Positions 20,001 through 27,588 of a stretch of DNA of 64,000 bases are shown piece by piece; positions within the stretch are counted from its first letter, which is position 1, and each line of letters starts with the position of its first letter. This DNA comes from JBCBSZ01 sp039185015 (GTDB taxonomy: Bacteria; Actinomycetota; Acidimicrobiia; Acidimicrobiales; Poriferisodalaceae). The stretch is from positions 1-64,000 of the forward strand of contig JBCDAU010000018.1 of NCBI GenBank assembly GCA_039185015.1, given 5' to 3'. The notes beneath the pieces were generated by a model. That model made no database searches. It was not told the origin of the DNA and saw only the letters and a list, made by a program, of their open reading frames with translations. Both the position numbers and the translations under genes were made by a program.

Positions 20001-20217
20001 AGCCCTCGTCGGTCTCGGCTCGGCGCACGACGGCCGCCGGGAGGATCTCCTGCACGACTGGCGTCGGGTCGACCTCGCCGGCGTTGTCGATGACGAGGAC
20101 GGCCAGGCGCGGGTGATCCTGCGCGGCGAGCGCCCGGAGGGTCTCGACGAACCAGGGTCCGGCGTCGCGGGTCACGACGACGGCCACCACGGGAGGAGCG
20201 GCCGTGGGCTCGGTCAC
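17014..20217 (-). CDS. GT2 glycosyltransferase fused to large multi-span membrane region
   Basis: The 1067-residue protein starts with a GT2 domain (about 8-260) carrying 'VVVTRDAGPWFVETLRAL', 'CHDDVAPEPDA' (DD metal site), and 'YLGEDLDLCWR' (ED.D..R catalytic base region). About fourteen membrane helices follow (260-900), then a soluble C-terminal part and one more helix near 1020. The architecture matches actinobacterial wall-glycan transferases in which GT2 and GT-C-like modules are joined. The GTG start has TAGCCT about 9 bases upstream. It heads a three-gene operon with the DUF5719-like and thioredoxin-like genes and is divergent from a small membrane protein. Confidence 0.85.
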   Translation of the reverse strand: MTEPTAAPPVVAVVVTRDAGPWFVETLRALAAQDHPRLAVLVIDNAGEVDPTPVVQEILPAAVVRRAETDEGFGAAANRVRGLVEGATFYLFCHDDVAPEPDAVSILVDEALRSNAGVVAPKLVSWEDDRRLLAVGATADRTGTTAPLVERGELDQEQHDRVRDVLWVPGAMTLVRCDLFEELDGFDEEISYLGEDLDLCWRAHVAGARVLVAPDAAARHLEALGERREGDDRRRLQHRHRIRTLLGVSSRLRLLLVVPLALALTAGEALFGLVSGSPRHARDVMGAWSWNLRRPRSLFAKRKQVASSRKVADGELTHLQMQGSARIRAFVQGQINRGDRLTSLSDAGRSLASSLTVGAARTAALAWLLVVMALAVATRHLLTRGMPAHREFLAFPLPSELRDVVVDGYRSSWLGTDVEPPLAPLLVGVADVLPGTYALLRTVLVLGPILVGLIGTWRLLTPFGSRRASIVGIVVAASGPLPAAALSGGSWTILTVWAASPWILARLARLAAVEPFVVGAPGGRRIKPVSSQIAGLAIVLAVVVAFAPVMAPITLAMALALLVGSLVAGDGVVAAGRAVVLSIAAVIWAAVLHGPWVAGVIGDRPPWRLLYGRGLVDEFDGLAALLRADIGPVGNSVLGWGPLLVAVVPLLLGQGWRFAWSVRLAVLWIAAVGVAWVELRGWSGDVVLPDPALLLAVAAPAVAMAAGLAISTYERDVRGYRFGWRQLVPIAGAVGLVAIPLPAFATLPDGRFEVPTADLAASATFLDDASDVSRVLWLGEVEVLPLPGIILSDDLTVAVSDGFPDLRDAWPATSFEATRPVFDAVDALLAGESARFGELLAPLGVRYVVVVQASAPSFTEVPTAPIAPDVLDRLEQQLDLRLVPTDPALIVFRNEAWFPVDAVVPAGAGELVAEGLDGLTAIDPAQIAAPPAIAGADTSVYVARRPVDRIDVTIDGDPVTGEVFGAGQIAAAGAGGAVAVDVERPSGRTLVLVALAIAWAITAWLAARGWSAQGRAITDRLLEQAERADPIAYDAALSDDGGRRRRRRSRRAGRRREPDVPEPVGVE

Positions 20218-20226
20218 GATCGGACG

Positions 20227-20232
20227 AGGCTA
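20227..20232 (-). promoter_or_regulatory. Putative -10 for the GT2/membrane fusion gene
   Basis: TAGCCT on the minus strand lies 9 bases before the GTG at 20217. Confidence 0.3.
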
Positions 20233-20316
20233 GCGGCGGGATCCCCTCGGTCCGCGGCACCGAGACGACGAGCGAACGGGCACCCACGTCGCGTCGCCGC
20301 CGCGCGCGCACGGTCC

Positions 20317-20322
20317 TAGGCT
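20317..20322 (+). promoter_or_regulatory. Putative leaderless -10 for the small protein at 20329
   Basis: TAGGCT lies 6 bases before the GTG at 20329. Confidence 0.35.
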
Positions 20323-20328
20323 GGCCCC

Positions 20329-20544
20329 GTGGCCGAACGCCCCGACGACCTGGATCGACTGCGCACCGCCGCCCGCGACGGCCTCTACGTCGCGGTCGGG
20401 TTCGGCGTGCTCGGCTACCAGCGGTTCCGCATCGCCCAGCGGGCCGTGAGCGAGCGGCTGGGGCTCGGAGACGAGGCCGACCCCGCACCGCCGGGACCGG
20501 CCGAGCGGGCGCGGCCCTGGCTCGATCTACGGGACGAGGACTGA
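20329..20544 (+). CDS. Small hydrophobic-helix protein of unknown function
   Basis: The 71-residue product has one amphipathic/hydrophobic stretch ('GLYVAVGFGVLGYQRFRIAQR') followed by a Pro/Glu/Asp-rich tail. I recognise no family. It is supported by a TAGGCT 6 bases upstream of the GTG, codon use like its neighbours, and its position between two divergent and convergent real genes. It could be a small membrane-associated or heme/phasin-like helix protein; function unknown. Confidence 0.6.
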   Translation: MAERPDDLDRLRTAARDGLYVAVGFGVLGYQRFRIAQRAVSERLGLGDEADPAPPGPAERARPWLDLRDED

Positions 20545-20551
20545 CGCCTCG

Positions 20552-22651
20552 CTAGGGGAGCCCGGCGATGCCGACCACGGTGCCGCCGACCCGGCTCGAC
20601 GGCAGGTCGATCACGCCGAACGAGTACGAGAGCGCGTCGGAGCGCACGACCCAGTAGCCGCTGCCGGCCCGTCCGGCGGCGATGCCGACGACGGGGGACT
20701 GCAGCCTGCCGGAGACCGAACCGAGGTCGGCGGCATCGCCGAAGGGGTAGACCGCACCGTCGGTGCCGACGAACCAGTACCCGTTGCCGGTCGAGGTCGC
20801 GGCCATGCCCGTGATCGGGTTGCTCAGGCGGCGGCCGCCAATGGAGCCGTGGAACGGCGCGTCGCCGAAGGCGAAGATCCCACCGTCGGCCGCGACGAGC
20901 CAGTACCCCTCGCCGGTGGGTGTGCTGGCCATGCCCACGATCGGGCTGACCAGCGGCGTGCCACCCATGGAGCCGAAGAACTCGGCGGCGCCGTAGGCGA
21001 ACACGCCGCCGTCGGAGGCGACGAACCAGTAGCCGTCGCCGGATGGATGGGCGGCCATGCCCACCACGGGCTGGTTCAGCCTGATGTTGCCGGTCGAGCC
21101 GTGGAAGGGGGCGAGCCCGTAGGAGAACACGCCGCCGTCGGCACCGAGGAGCCAGTAGCCCTCACCCGACGGGTGGGTGGCCATGCCGACCATCGGCTGG
21201 TTCAACGCCAGGGAGGCGGCGTCGCCGTAGTCGATCGCCTCGCCGAACGCCTCGACGGCGCCGTCGTCCTTCACGACCCAGAAGCCGTCGGATCCCACAC
21301 CAGAGCCGGTCTCGAACTGGGGGAAGCGGTACCAGTCGGAGCGGAGGCCGAAGGCACGTCGGAACGAGTCGTCGTCCCACCCGTCGTTCGTGAGCTCGAC
21401 GCTGCCGGCGGTGCCGGTGATCTCGATGGCCCGGGTCCGACCGCCCCACGAGCCGAGGCCGTTGCGCTCGGTCACCTCGATCGAGACCAGCTCGCCGATC
21501 TGCGGGTAGCGGTCCTCGATCCGCTCCCGCGGGATCGTGGCGGTCCAGAAGTGGTTGGGGTTGGCGGTGATCGCGTCACCGAGGTCGACGACGTTGGTGA
21601 ACTGCCGGCCGGAGCCGTCGCCGTTCCAGGTGTAGCCACCGGTCGAGGAGGAGAACTCGGTGAGCACGGTGCTGCCGTCGGACCACTCCCGCACCTCGCC
21701 GGCGGTCTGCTCGACAGCGAGATCGCTCCGGGAGTCGCCGGCCGCGCCCCCGTAGACCTGGCAGGCGGCGGTGTCGCAGGTGTCGGTGGCGTAGATGCCC
21801 GCAGCGAGCCGCCGAGCGGCGAGGGCGAGCGTGTAGCTGCGAGCGGCCACCGATTGCGCCTTCAGCGCCTCGATCCCCTGCCCGCCTCCGAGGTCGGCCC
21901 ACGAGGCGGGCGACTCGCGGGGCACGACCCCCCGCAGGTAGGTCTCGAGCGGGAGCCGATTGCCGACCCACCGGAAGCCGGAGTCGTCGCGAGCGGCGAC
22001 CACCGTGCCCCGATACGGCCGCGGGTCGCCGGTGCTGCGACAGATGGCGACCTGTGGGTCGACCGAGCCGAGCGAGACCACGTCGACGTAGCGGTAGCCA
22101 TCGGTGCCGGCGAGGGGCCGAGCGCCCGTGAGCGTCTCCGGCGCCGGAGCGTCGGCCCAGGGACCGTCGCAGGACGGGCCCGTGGTGACCTGGGCGTCGG
22201 GTCCGACGAACTCGATGCGGGCGTAGGCACCACCGCCGACGCTCACGCCACCGACCTCGAACGTGTCGTCCGAGGTGACCACGACGGCCGTCGACGCGTC
22301 GAACCCCGTGAGGTGCACGAACACGTCGCGGTCGTCGGCCGTCCCGGCGACGGTCCCGCCGTAGAAGTGTTCGAGGATCTGCGCGTGGGTCCAGCCGTCG
22401 AGGGCGTAGCCGAGCGAGCCGTACTGGCCCATCCCCCGGCCGTGGCCCCAACCCCGACCCTCGATGACGACGTCGTCGATGTCGGAGGCGACGAGCGGGT
22501 CGACCTCGGCGGCGACGAACGTGGCGTCGTCGTCGCTGCTGCCGTTCAGGGTCGGGGACTCCAGCCGCTCGCCGGACTCCTGGGCCGCAGCGACCGCCGG
22601 GGTCAGCAGGACCAGTGCGCCTGCGAGTGCGATCAAGGTGCGTCGGATCAC
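20552..22651 (-). CDS. SpoIID/LytB-domain secreted protein with six-unit repeat module
   Basis: The 699-residue protein has a signal peptide (LIALAGALVLLTPAVAAA), then a SpoIID/LytB domain (about 200-370) with 'LRGVVPRESPASW' and 'EALKAQSVAARSYTL'. SpoIID proteins are lytic transglycosylases of peptidoglycan in spore formers; in non-sporulating actinobacteria the domain occurs in wall enzymes. Residues 451-699 are six repeats of about 42 residues (consensus GxGYWLVAxDGGIFAFGDAPFxGS split over strands). The GTG start overlaps the upstream subtilase stop as GTGA, so the two exported proteins are made together. Confidence 0.85.
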   Translation of the reverse strand: MIRRTLIALAGALVLLTPAVAAAQESGERLESPTLNGSSDDDATFVAAEVDPLVASDIDDVVIEGRGWGHGRGMGQYGSLGYALDGWTHAQILEHFYGGTVAGTADDRDVFVHLTGFDASTAVVVTSDDTFEVGGVSVGGGAYARIEFVGPDAQVTTGPSCDGPWADAPAPETLTGARPLAGTDGYRYVDVVSLGSVDPQVAICRSTGDPRPYRGTVVAARDDSGFRWVGNRLPLETYLRGVVPRESPASWADLGGGQGIEALKAQSVAARSYTLALAARRLAAGIYATDTCDTAACQVYGGAAGDSRSDLAVEQTAGEVREWSDGSTVLTEFSSSTGGYTWNGDGSGRQFTNVVDLGDAITANPNHFWTATIPRERIEDRYPQIGELVSIEVTERNGLGSWGGRTRAIEITGTAGSVELTNDGWDDDSFRRAFGLRSDWYRFPQFETGSGVGSDGFWVVKDDGAVEAFGEAIDYGDAASLALNQPMVGMATHPSGEGYWLLGADGGVFSYGLAPFHGSTGNIRLNQPVVGMAAHPSGDGYWFVASDGGVFAYGAAEFFGSMGGTPLVSPIVGMASTPTGEGYWLVAADGGIFAFGDAPFHGSIGGRRLSNPITGMAATSTGNGYWFVGTDGAVYPFGDAADLGSVSGRLQSPVVGIAAGRAGSGYWVVRSDALSYSFGVIDLPSSRVGGTVVGIAGLP
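20555..21301 (-). repeat. Six imperfect 126-bp coding repeats in the SpoIID-like gene
   Basis: Residues 451-699 divide into six units of 45, 42, 42, 42, 41 and 37 residues, each with a GYW.V..DG turn and an F.FG.A..GS strand. Six units of about 42 residues fit a six-bladed beta-propeller; the fold is inferred. Confidence 0.75.
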
Positions 22652-24633
22652 GAGAAACCTCCCGTGGCCGCTGCCGGTGCGTTGAGCACCTCATCAGCAG
22701 CCGAACCGAAGAAGTCGGCACCGCCGAAGGAGAAGATACCGCCATCGGTGGCGACCATCCGATAGCCGTCGCCCGATGCGGTCGCGGTCATTCCCACGAT
22801 CGGCTGGTTCAGCACGAGGCTACCGGTCGACCCGTGGAAGGGAGCGTCGCCGAACGCGAAGATGCCACCGTCGGCCGCGACGAGCCAGTAGCCGGCTCCC
22901 GAGGCCGACTCGGCCATGCCGACGACGGGAAGGTTCAGTGGCGTCCCGCCCATCGACCCGAAGAACGGCGCGTCGCCGAAGGCGAAGATCCCGCCGTCGG
23001 AGGCCACCAGCCAGTAGCCGTCACCGGTCGGCACCGTCGCCATCGCCACGATGGGCTCGTTGAGCGGCGTGCCACCCATCGAGCCGAGGAACGTCGCGTC
23101 GCCGAAGGCGAAGATCCCGCCGTCGGAGGCCACCAGCCAGTAGCCCAGTCCCGAGTTGGTCGCCGCCATGCCGACGATCGGCTGGTTGAGCGGCTGGCCG
23201 GCCATCGACCCGAAGGATCGGGCCGAGCCGAAGGGCAGCACCGCGCCGTCGGAGCTGGCGATCCAGTAGCCCCGTCCGTCCGGCGCGGGCTCGATGGCGA
23301 CGACGGTCGCACCGGCGGCCAGGGTCGGCTCGCCCCAGTCGATCGCATCGCCGTACGGGAAGACCTCCCCGTCGGCGGTGACGATCCAGTACCCCTCGTG
23401 CTCGGCGGTGAGCGCCGCGCCGACGTCGAGCCGCCCGGATGCGACGTCGGTGCCCGCGCCGCCGTGGGCCGTCGAGGTGCGAGCGAGGCGCGCGGCGATC
23501 TCGGCGGGCGACCACGTGGGCTCGGCGGCCCGGAGCAGCGCTGCGGCAGCGGCGACCAGCGGCGACGAGAACGACGTGCCCTGGATGTTGATGTCGTAGT
23601 CGCTGTCGGACGCGGCACCGGTGCTGATCAACGCCTCGCCGGGAGCAGCGATCGACACCCAGGGGCCCCGACTGGAGAACGACGACGTGGCGTCGGCGAG
23701 ATCGGTCGAGCCGACGCCGATCACCTGCGGGTAGGCGGCCGGGTAGGTCTCGGCGTCCGTCCCGGCGTTGCCGGCGGCGGCGACCAGGACGACACCGCGA
23801 TCGAAGGCGTAGGCCAGCGCCTCCTCGAGCGCCGGCGTCGCGGCGCCTGCGAACGACATGTTGATGACCGAGGCGCCCCGATCCGTGGCGCACCGGATGG
23901 CGTTGACGACGTCGCTCTCGGAGCCGACGAGACGGTTCAACGCATCGCGACGGAGCACGGGGACGTCGGCGATCCTCGTGTCGAAGCCCAGACCCGCGAT
24001 GCCGATCCCGTCGTCGGCGCTCGCGCCCGCGAGCCCACCGACGCGGCTGCCGTGGAAGGGATCGTTCGGCGTCGCCGCCATCCCGCAGCTCGTCCAGTCG
24101 AGCGAGTTGGTCACGAGGTCGTCGTGGGTCCGGCGGATCGAGGAGTCGAGCACCGCGATCGTGATCGACTCGCTGCCCGTGGTGACGTCCCAGGCAGCGG
24201 GCGCCCCGATCAGGCTCAGCGCACGCTGATCGGCGATCAGTCCCGTCGCCGCTCGGCAGTCGGTCGTCGAGTCGAAGCACGGATCGTCGGGCACCAACGT
24301 CGCCTCGTAGATCGCCTCGGGCCGGACCTCGAGCACACCGGGCCGCTCGGCGAGCTGGTCGGCGAGGTCGTCGATGTCGCCATCGCCGGGATCGACGACG
24401 ATCCACCCGGGCGACACGGCCTCGACGTCGGCGCCGCTGAGGCCGGCACCACCGACCGAGCCGGCGACCCGCACCATCAGCCGACCGGTCGTCGACGCCG
24501 TGGCCGGAGCGTCGACAACGCCGTCATCGGTCGTCGAGCCGGCAGCGGGCACCATCGACGACACGACGAGCGCCACGAGAGCGGCGCCCAGGAGCATCGA
24601 GGTCCGCCACCGCGGCGGGCACATCACACGCAC
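22648..24633 (-). CDS. S8 subtilisin-like secreted serine protease with six-unit repeat module
   Basis: The 661-residue protein has a signal peptide (LLGAALVALVVSSMVPAAG), a short prodomain-like region, and a subtilase domain with catalytic Asp163 (IAVLDSSI), His194 (FHGSRVGG, replacing the usual HGTHVAG) and Ser354 (GTSFSSP). 'VLVAAAGNAG' supplies the oxyanion Asn289. Residues about 409-660 are six 42-residue repeats like those in the SpoIID-like partner. The GTG at 24633 has TACGTT 8 bases upstream. The enzyme is probably active outside the cell; the repeat module may hold it at the wall or on a glycan. Confidence 0.88.
   Translation of the reverse strand: MRVMCPPRWRTSMLLGAALVALVVSSMVPAAGSTTDDGVVDAPATASTTGRLMVRVAGSVGGAGLSGADVEAVSPGWIVVDPGDGDIDDLADQLAERPGVLEVRPEAIYEATLVPDDPCFDSTTDCRAATGLIADQRALSLIGAPAAWDVTTGSESITIAVLDSSIRRTHDDLVTNSLDWTSCGMAATPNDPFHGSRVGGLAGASADDGIGIAGLGFDTRIADVPVLRRDALNRLVGSESDVVNAIRCATDRGASVINMSFAGAATPALEEALAYAFDRGVVLVAAAGNAGTDAETYPAAYPQVIGVGSTDLADATSSFSSRGPWVSIAAPGEALISTGAASDSDYDINIQGTSFSSPLVAAAAALLRAAEPTWSPAEIAARLARTSTAHGGAGTDVASGRLDVGAALTAEHEGYWIVTADGEVFPYGDAIDWGEPTLAAGATVVAIEPAPDGRGYWIASSDGAVLPFGSARSFGSMAGQPLNQPIVGMAATNSGLGYWLVASDGGIFAFGDATFLGSMGGTPLNEPIVAMATVPTGDGYWLVASDGGIFAFGDAPFFGSMGGTPLNLPVVGMAESASGAGYWLVAADGGIFAFGDAPFHGSTGSLVLNQPIVGMTATASGDGYRMVATDGGIFSFGGADFFGSAADEVLNAPAAATGGFS
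22651..23409 (-). repeat. Six 126-bp coding repeats in the subtilase gene
   Basis: Residues 409-660 are six units of 42 residues with strong internal identity (DGGIFAFGDA.F.GSMGG). DNA-level copies differ mostly at third positions, so the array is old and held by selection. Confidence 0.78.
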
Positions 24634-24641
24634 GGGGTGCG

Positions 24642-24647
24642 AACGTA
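24642..24647 (-). promoter_or_regulatory. Putative leaderless -10 for the subtilase gene
   Basis: TACGTT on the minus strand lies 8 bases before the GTG at 24633. Confidence 0.35.
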
Positions 24648-24706
24648 CCCGCAGAACGGCTCCCGGGGCCCTCGGGTCGCACGCTGCGTGGCCGCTCGGA
24701 TGGCGA

Positions 24707-25675
<969 letters not shown>

Positions 25676-25682
25676 CGTCCGG

Positions 25683-25689
25683 CTCCTTC
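25683..25689 (-). promoter_or_regulatory. Shine-Dalgarno deciding a TTG start for gmd
   Basis: GAAGGAG on the minus strand lies 7 bases before TTG at 25675. No ATG or GTG lies at the family N-terminus, so TTG is the probable start. Confidence 0.7.
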
Positions 25690-25772
25690 GCCACCCGTGC
25701 TCGGGCGGAACGGTACTCAACGCGCCGACCCGTGTCGGCCATCGGCACCCCGGTCGGCGTCGACCGGACCGG

Positions 25773-25778
25773 TAGCCT
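25773..25778 (+). promoter_or_regulatory. Putative -10 for the methyltransferase gene
   Basis: TAGCCT lies 8 bases before the GTG at 25787. Confidence 0.3.
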
Positions 25779-25786
25779 CGCACGGC

Positions 25787-26812
25787 GTGCGGACCTCGCT
25801 ACGGCGCCTCATCGCCCGCCCTCCTGCCCGGACGGCCCTCACCGTGGTGGCCCGCGCGACGAACCTGCCCGGTCCGTTGGGACGTATCGGGCGGGCGGCC
25901 GACCGGCTGGCGGCCGAGACGATGTACGACGCGAGCTACTACCGGAGCGCGCCGACGACGGACCGGGACGGCCGCTCCGGTTACCCGGACTACCGCCGCC
26001 AGACGAGCAACGCCGACGCGCTCGCGCTGCTGGTCACGAACTGGCTCGATGTCGACGCCGCGCTCGACGTCGGTGCAGCGGCCGGCTTCTTCGTCGAGGC
26101 GATGCGGGATCTCGGGGTCGACGCCGCGGGCGTCGACGTCAGCGAGGCGGCGTTCGAGCTCGCCGAGCCCTGGGTGCGACCGCACCTCCGACAGGTCGAC
26201 CTCGCCCACGGTCTCCCCCATCGCGACCGTTCCGTCCCGCTGGTCACGGCCTTCGAGACCCTCGAGCACCTCCGCCCCGAGGTCGTGCCGGCCGCCGTCG
26301 CCGAGCTCGCCCGCGTCACGGGAGGCTTCGTCGTGGCGACGATCCCGTCCTACGGCCCGAACCCGTCAGGGCCGGACGGGTGGTTCGAGGGCAAGGTGCG
26401 CGCCGAGCTCGTCGACCGTTACCGGGCGACACCGCCGGGCGACGGATCGCCCATCGGGCACGGCGACCTCGCCCGCGACGCCGATGGGCGCCTCGTGGAG
26501 GGTCACCTCACCATCGCGTCGTACCGCTGGTGGACCGACCGCTTCGAAGCGGTCGGTCTCGTGCGCTGCGAGACGCTGGAACGGCGGATGCACCTCGACC
26601 TCGCCCGCTACGGGTTGCGCGAGCACCTCTGCCTGTACGTGTTCCGCCGGCCGGAGGTCGATGAGCCCGACGAACCGGCCCGGCCGCCGAACGAGACGGC
26701 GGCCCTGGAGGAACGCCTCGGCGCGCTGGAGCACGGCGCGCCCCCACATCACGTCGACGAGGCGCTCGCCGAGCTGGCCTCGGTGGGCCTCAGCCCGCCT
26801 CGACGGGGCTGA
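25787..26812 (+). CDS. Class I SAM-dependent methyltransferase
   Basis: The 341-residue protein has a basic N-terminal helix, then 'MYDASYYRS...YPDYR' and a Rossmann methyltransferase core: 'ALDVGAAAGFFVEAMRDLG' (motif I), 'GVDVSEAAFELA' (acidic post-I), and 'VTAFETLEHL' (motif II/III). It resembles methyltransferases of polysaccharide clusters that act on sugars or a glycan end. The GTG at 25787 has TAGCCT 8 bases upstream; an ATG at 25921 would still keep the core. Its last 25 codons lie in the first copy of a 35-bp direct repeat whose second copy ends the convergent neighbour. Confidence 0.8.
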   Translation: MRTSLRRLIARPPARTALTVVARATNLPGPLGRIGRAADRLAAETMYDASYYRSAPTTDRDGRSGYPDYRRQTSNADALALLVTNWLDVDAALDVGAAAGFFVEAMRDLGVDAAGVDVSEAAFELAEPWVRPHLRQVDLAHGLPHRDRSVPLVTAFETLEHLRPEVVPAAVAELARVTGGFVVATIPSYGPNPSGPDGWFEGKVRAELVDRYRATPPGDGSPIGHGDLARDADGRLVEGHLTIASYRWWTDRFEAVGLVRCETLERRMHLDLARYGLREHLCLYVFRRPEVDEPDEPARPPNETAALEERLGALEHGAPPHHVDEALAELASVGLSPPRRG

Positions 26813-26889
26813 CCGCCGTCACACCGACGCGGACCCTCCACGAACCGGACCAGACCTCAGCCCGCCTCGACGGGGCTGACCGCCGTCAC
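26788..26889. repeat. 35-bp direct repeat duplicating the convergent gene ends
   Basis: Identical 35-base copies at 26788-26822 and 26855-26889 (offset 67). The first holds the stop of the plus-strand methyltransferase gene; the second holds the stop of the minus-strand gene. The 32 bases between are unique. Confidence 0.85.
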
Positions 26890-27588
26890 GGCGCCGCTGG
26901 CGGCGGGTCTCGGCAGCCCGCCCGGGTACGGCGTCCCCCTGGCGTGCAGGCGCCCGTCGGCGGTGGCGATGACCAGCCCCCGTCCGTCGAGGGTCGGCCC
27001 GACGGCCGTCAGGGGGTGGGGATAGGTGCTGGTGTCGACACCGTCGTGCGCCGCCGCGCCGCCGCGGGCGAGGACGGTGCCCGACCGGGCCACGATCCAC
27101 CAGCCCTCGGCACCGTCGATGGCCCCGAGCAGCTCACCGTCGAGGCCGCCGGGGTCGTCGAGGACGGCGCCGTCCGGGCTGCGCACGGCGCCGGACGGAT
27201 CGACACCGACGGGGCCCTCCCCATGGCGGACGACGTCGATCGAGCCGGCCGCGACGCCGAACGACTCGCCGTCATCGAGCGCGACGACCCTCCGGTCGCC
27301 CAGCGCCCACCAGCGGCCGCCGAGCCGCCGCACGGCCCGCACCTCGATGCTGGGCGCTCGGACGACGGGGGCGTCCGGTCCTGCGGTGTCCACCCGTCCG
27401 CTCCGGCGGACGACCGCCGTGCCGCGGGCCGCGGCGATCACCCCGACGGCCGGGTCGTCGGGGTCGAGGCGGGAGCCCCAGAAGCCGACCGCGCCCACCG
27501 GGAACACCCCACCAGCAGCCGACACGGCGACGTGAGGCGCACCGGTCGGCGGTGGGGACGGCAGCTCGGCGGTCGGCACGAAGGTCAC
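26857..27588 (-). CDS. Degenerate six-unit repeat (propeller-like) protein of unknown function
   Basis: The 243-residue product has no signal peptide or membrane helix. I recognise no named family, but it divides into six units of about 35-42 residues with the same hallmarks as the secreted repeat module ('GWWIVARSGTVLARGGA', 'GRGLVIATADGRLHARG', 'GGVFPVGAVGFWGS'). It therefore looks like a diverged, cytoplasmic version of that module. The GTG start overlaps the GT4 gene stop as GTGA, making it the last gene of the ABC exporter operon. A role in sensing or scaffolding the exported glycan is inference. Confidence 0.7.
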   Translation of the reverse strand: MTFVPTAELPSPPPTGAPHVAVSAAGGVFPVGAVGFWGSRLDPDDPAVGVIAAARGTAVVRRSGRVDTAGPDAPVVRAPSIEVRAVRRLGGRWWALGDRRVVALDDGESFGVAAGSIDVVRHGEGPVGVDPSGAVRSPDGAVLDDPGGLDGELLGAIDGAEGWWIVARSGTVLARGGAAAHDGVDTSTYPHPLTAVGPTLDGRGLVIATADGRLHARGTPYPGGLPRPAASGAVTAVSPVEAG

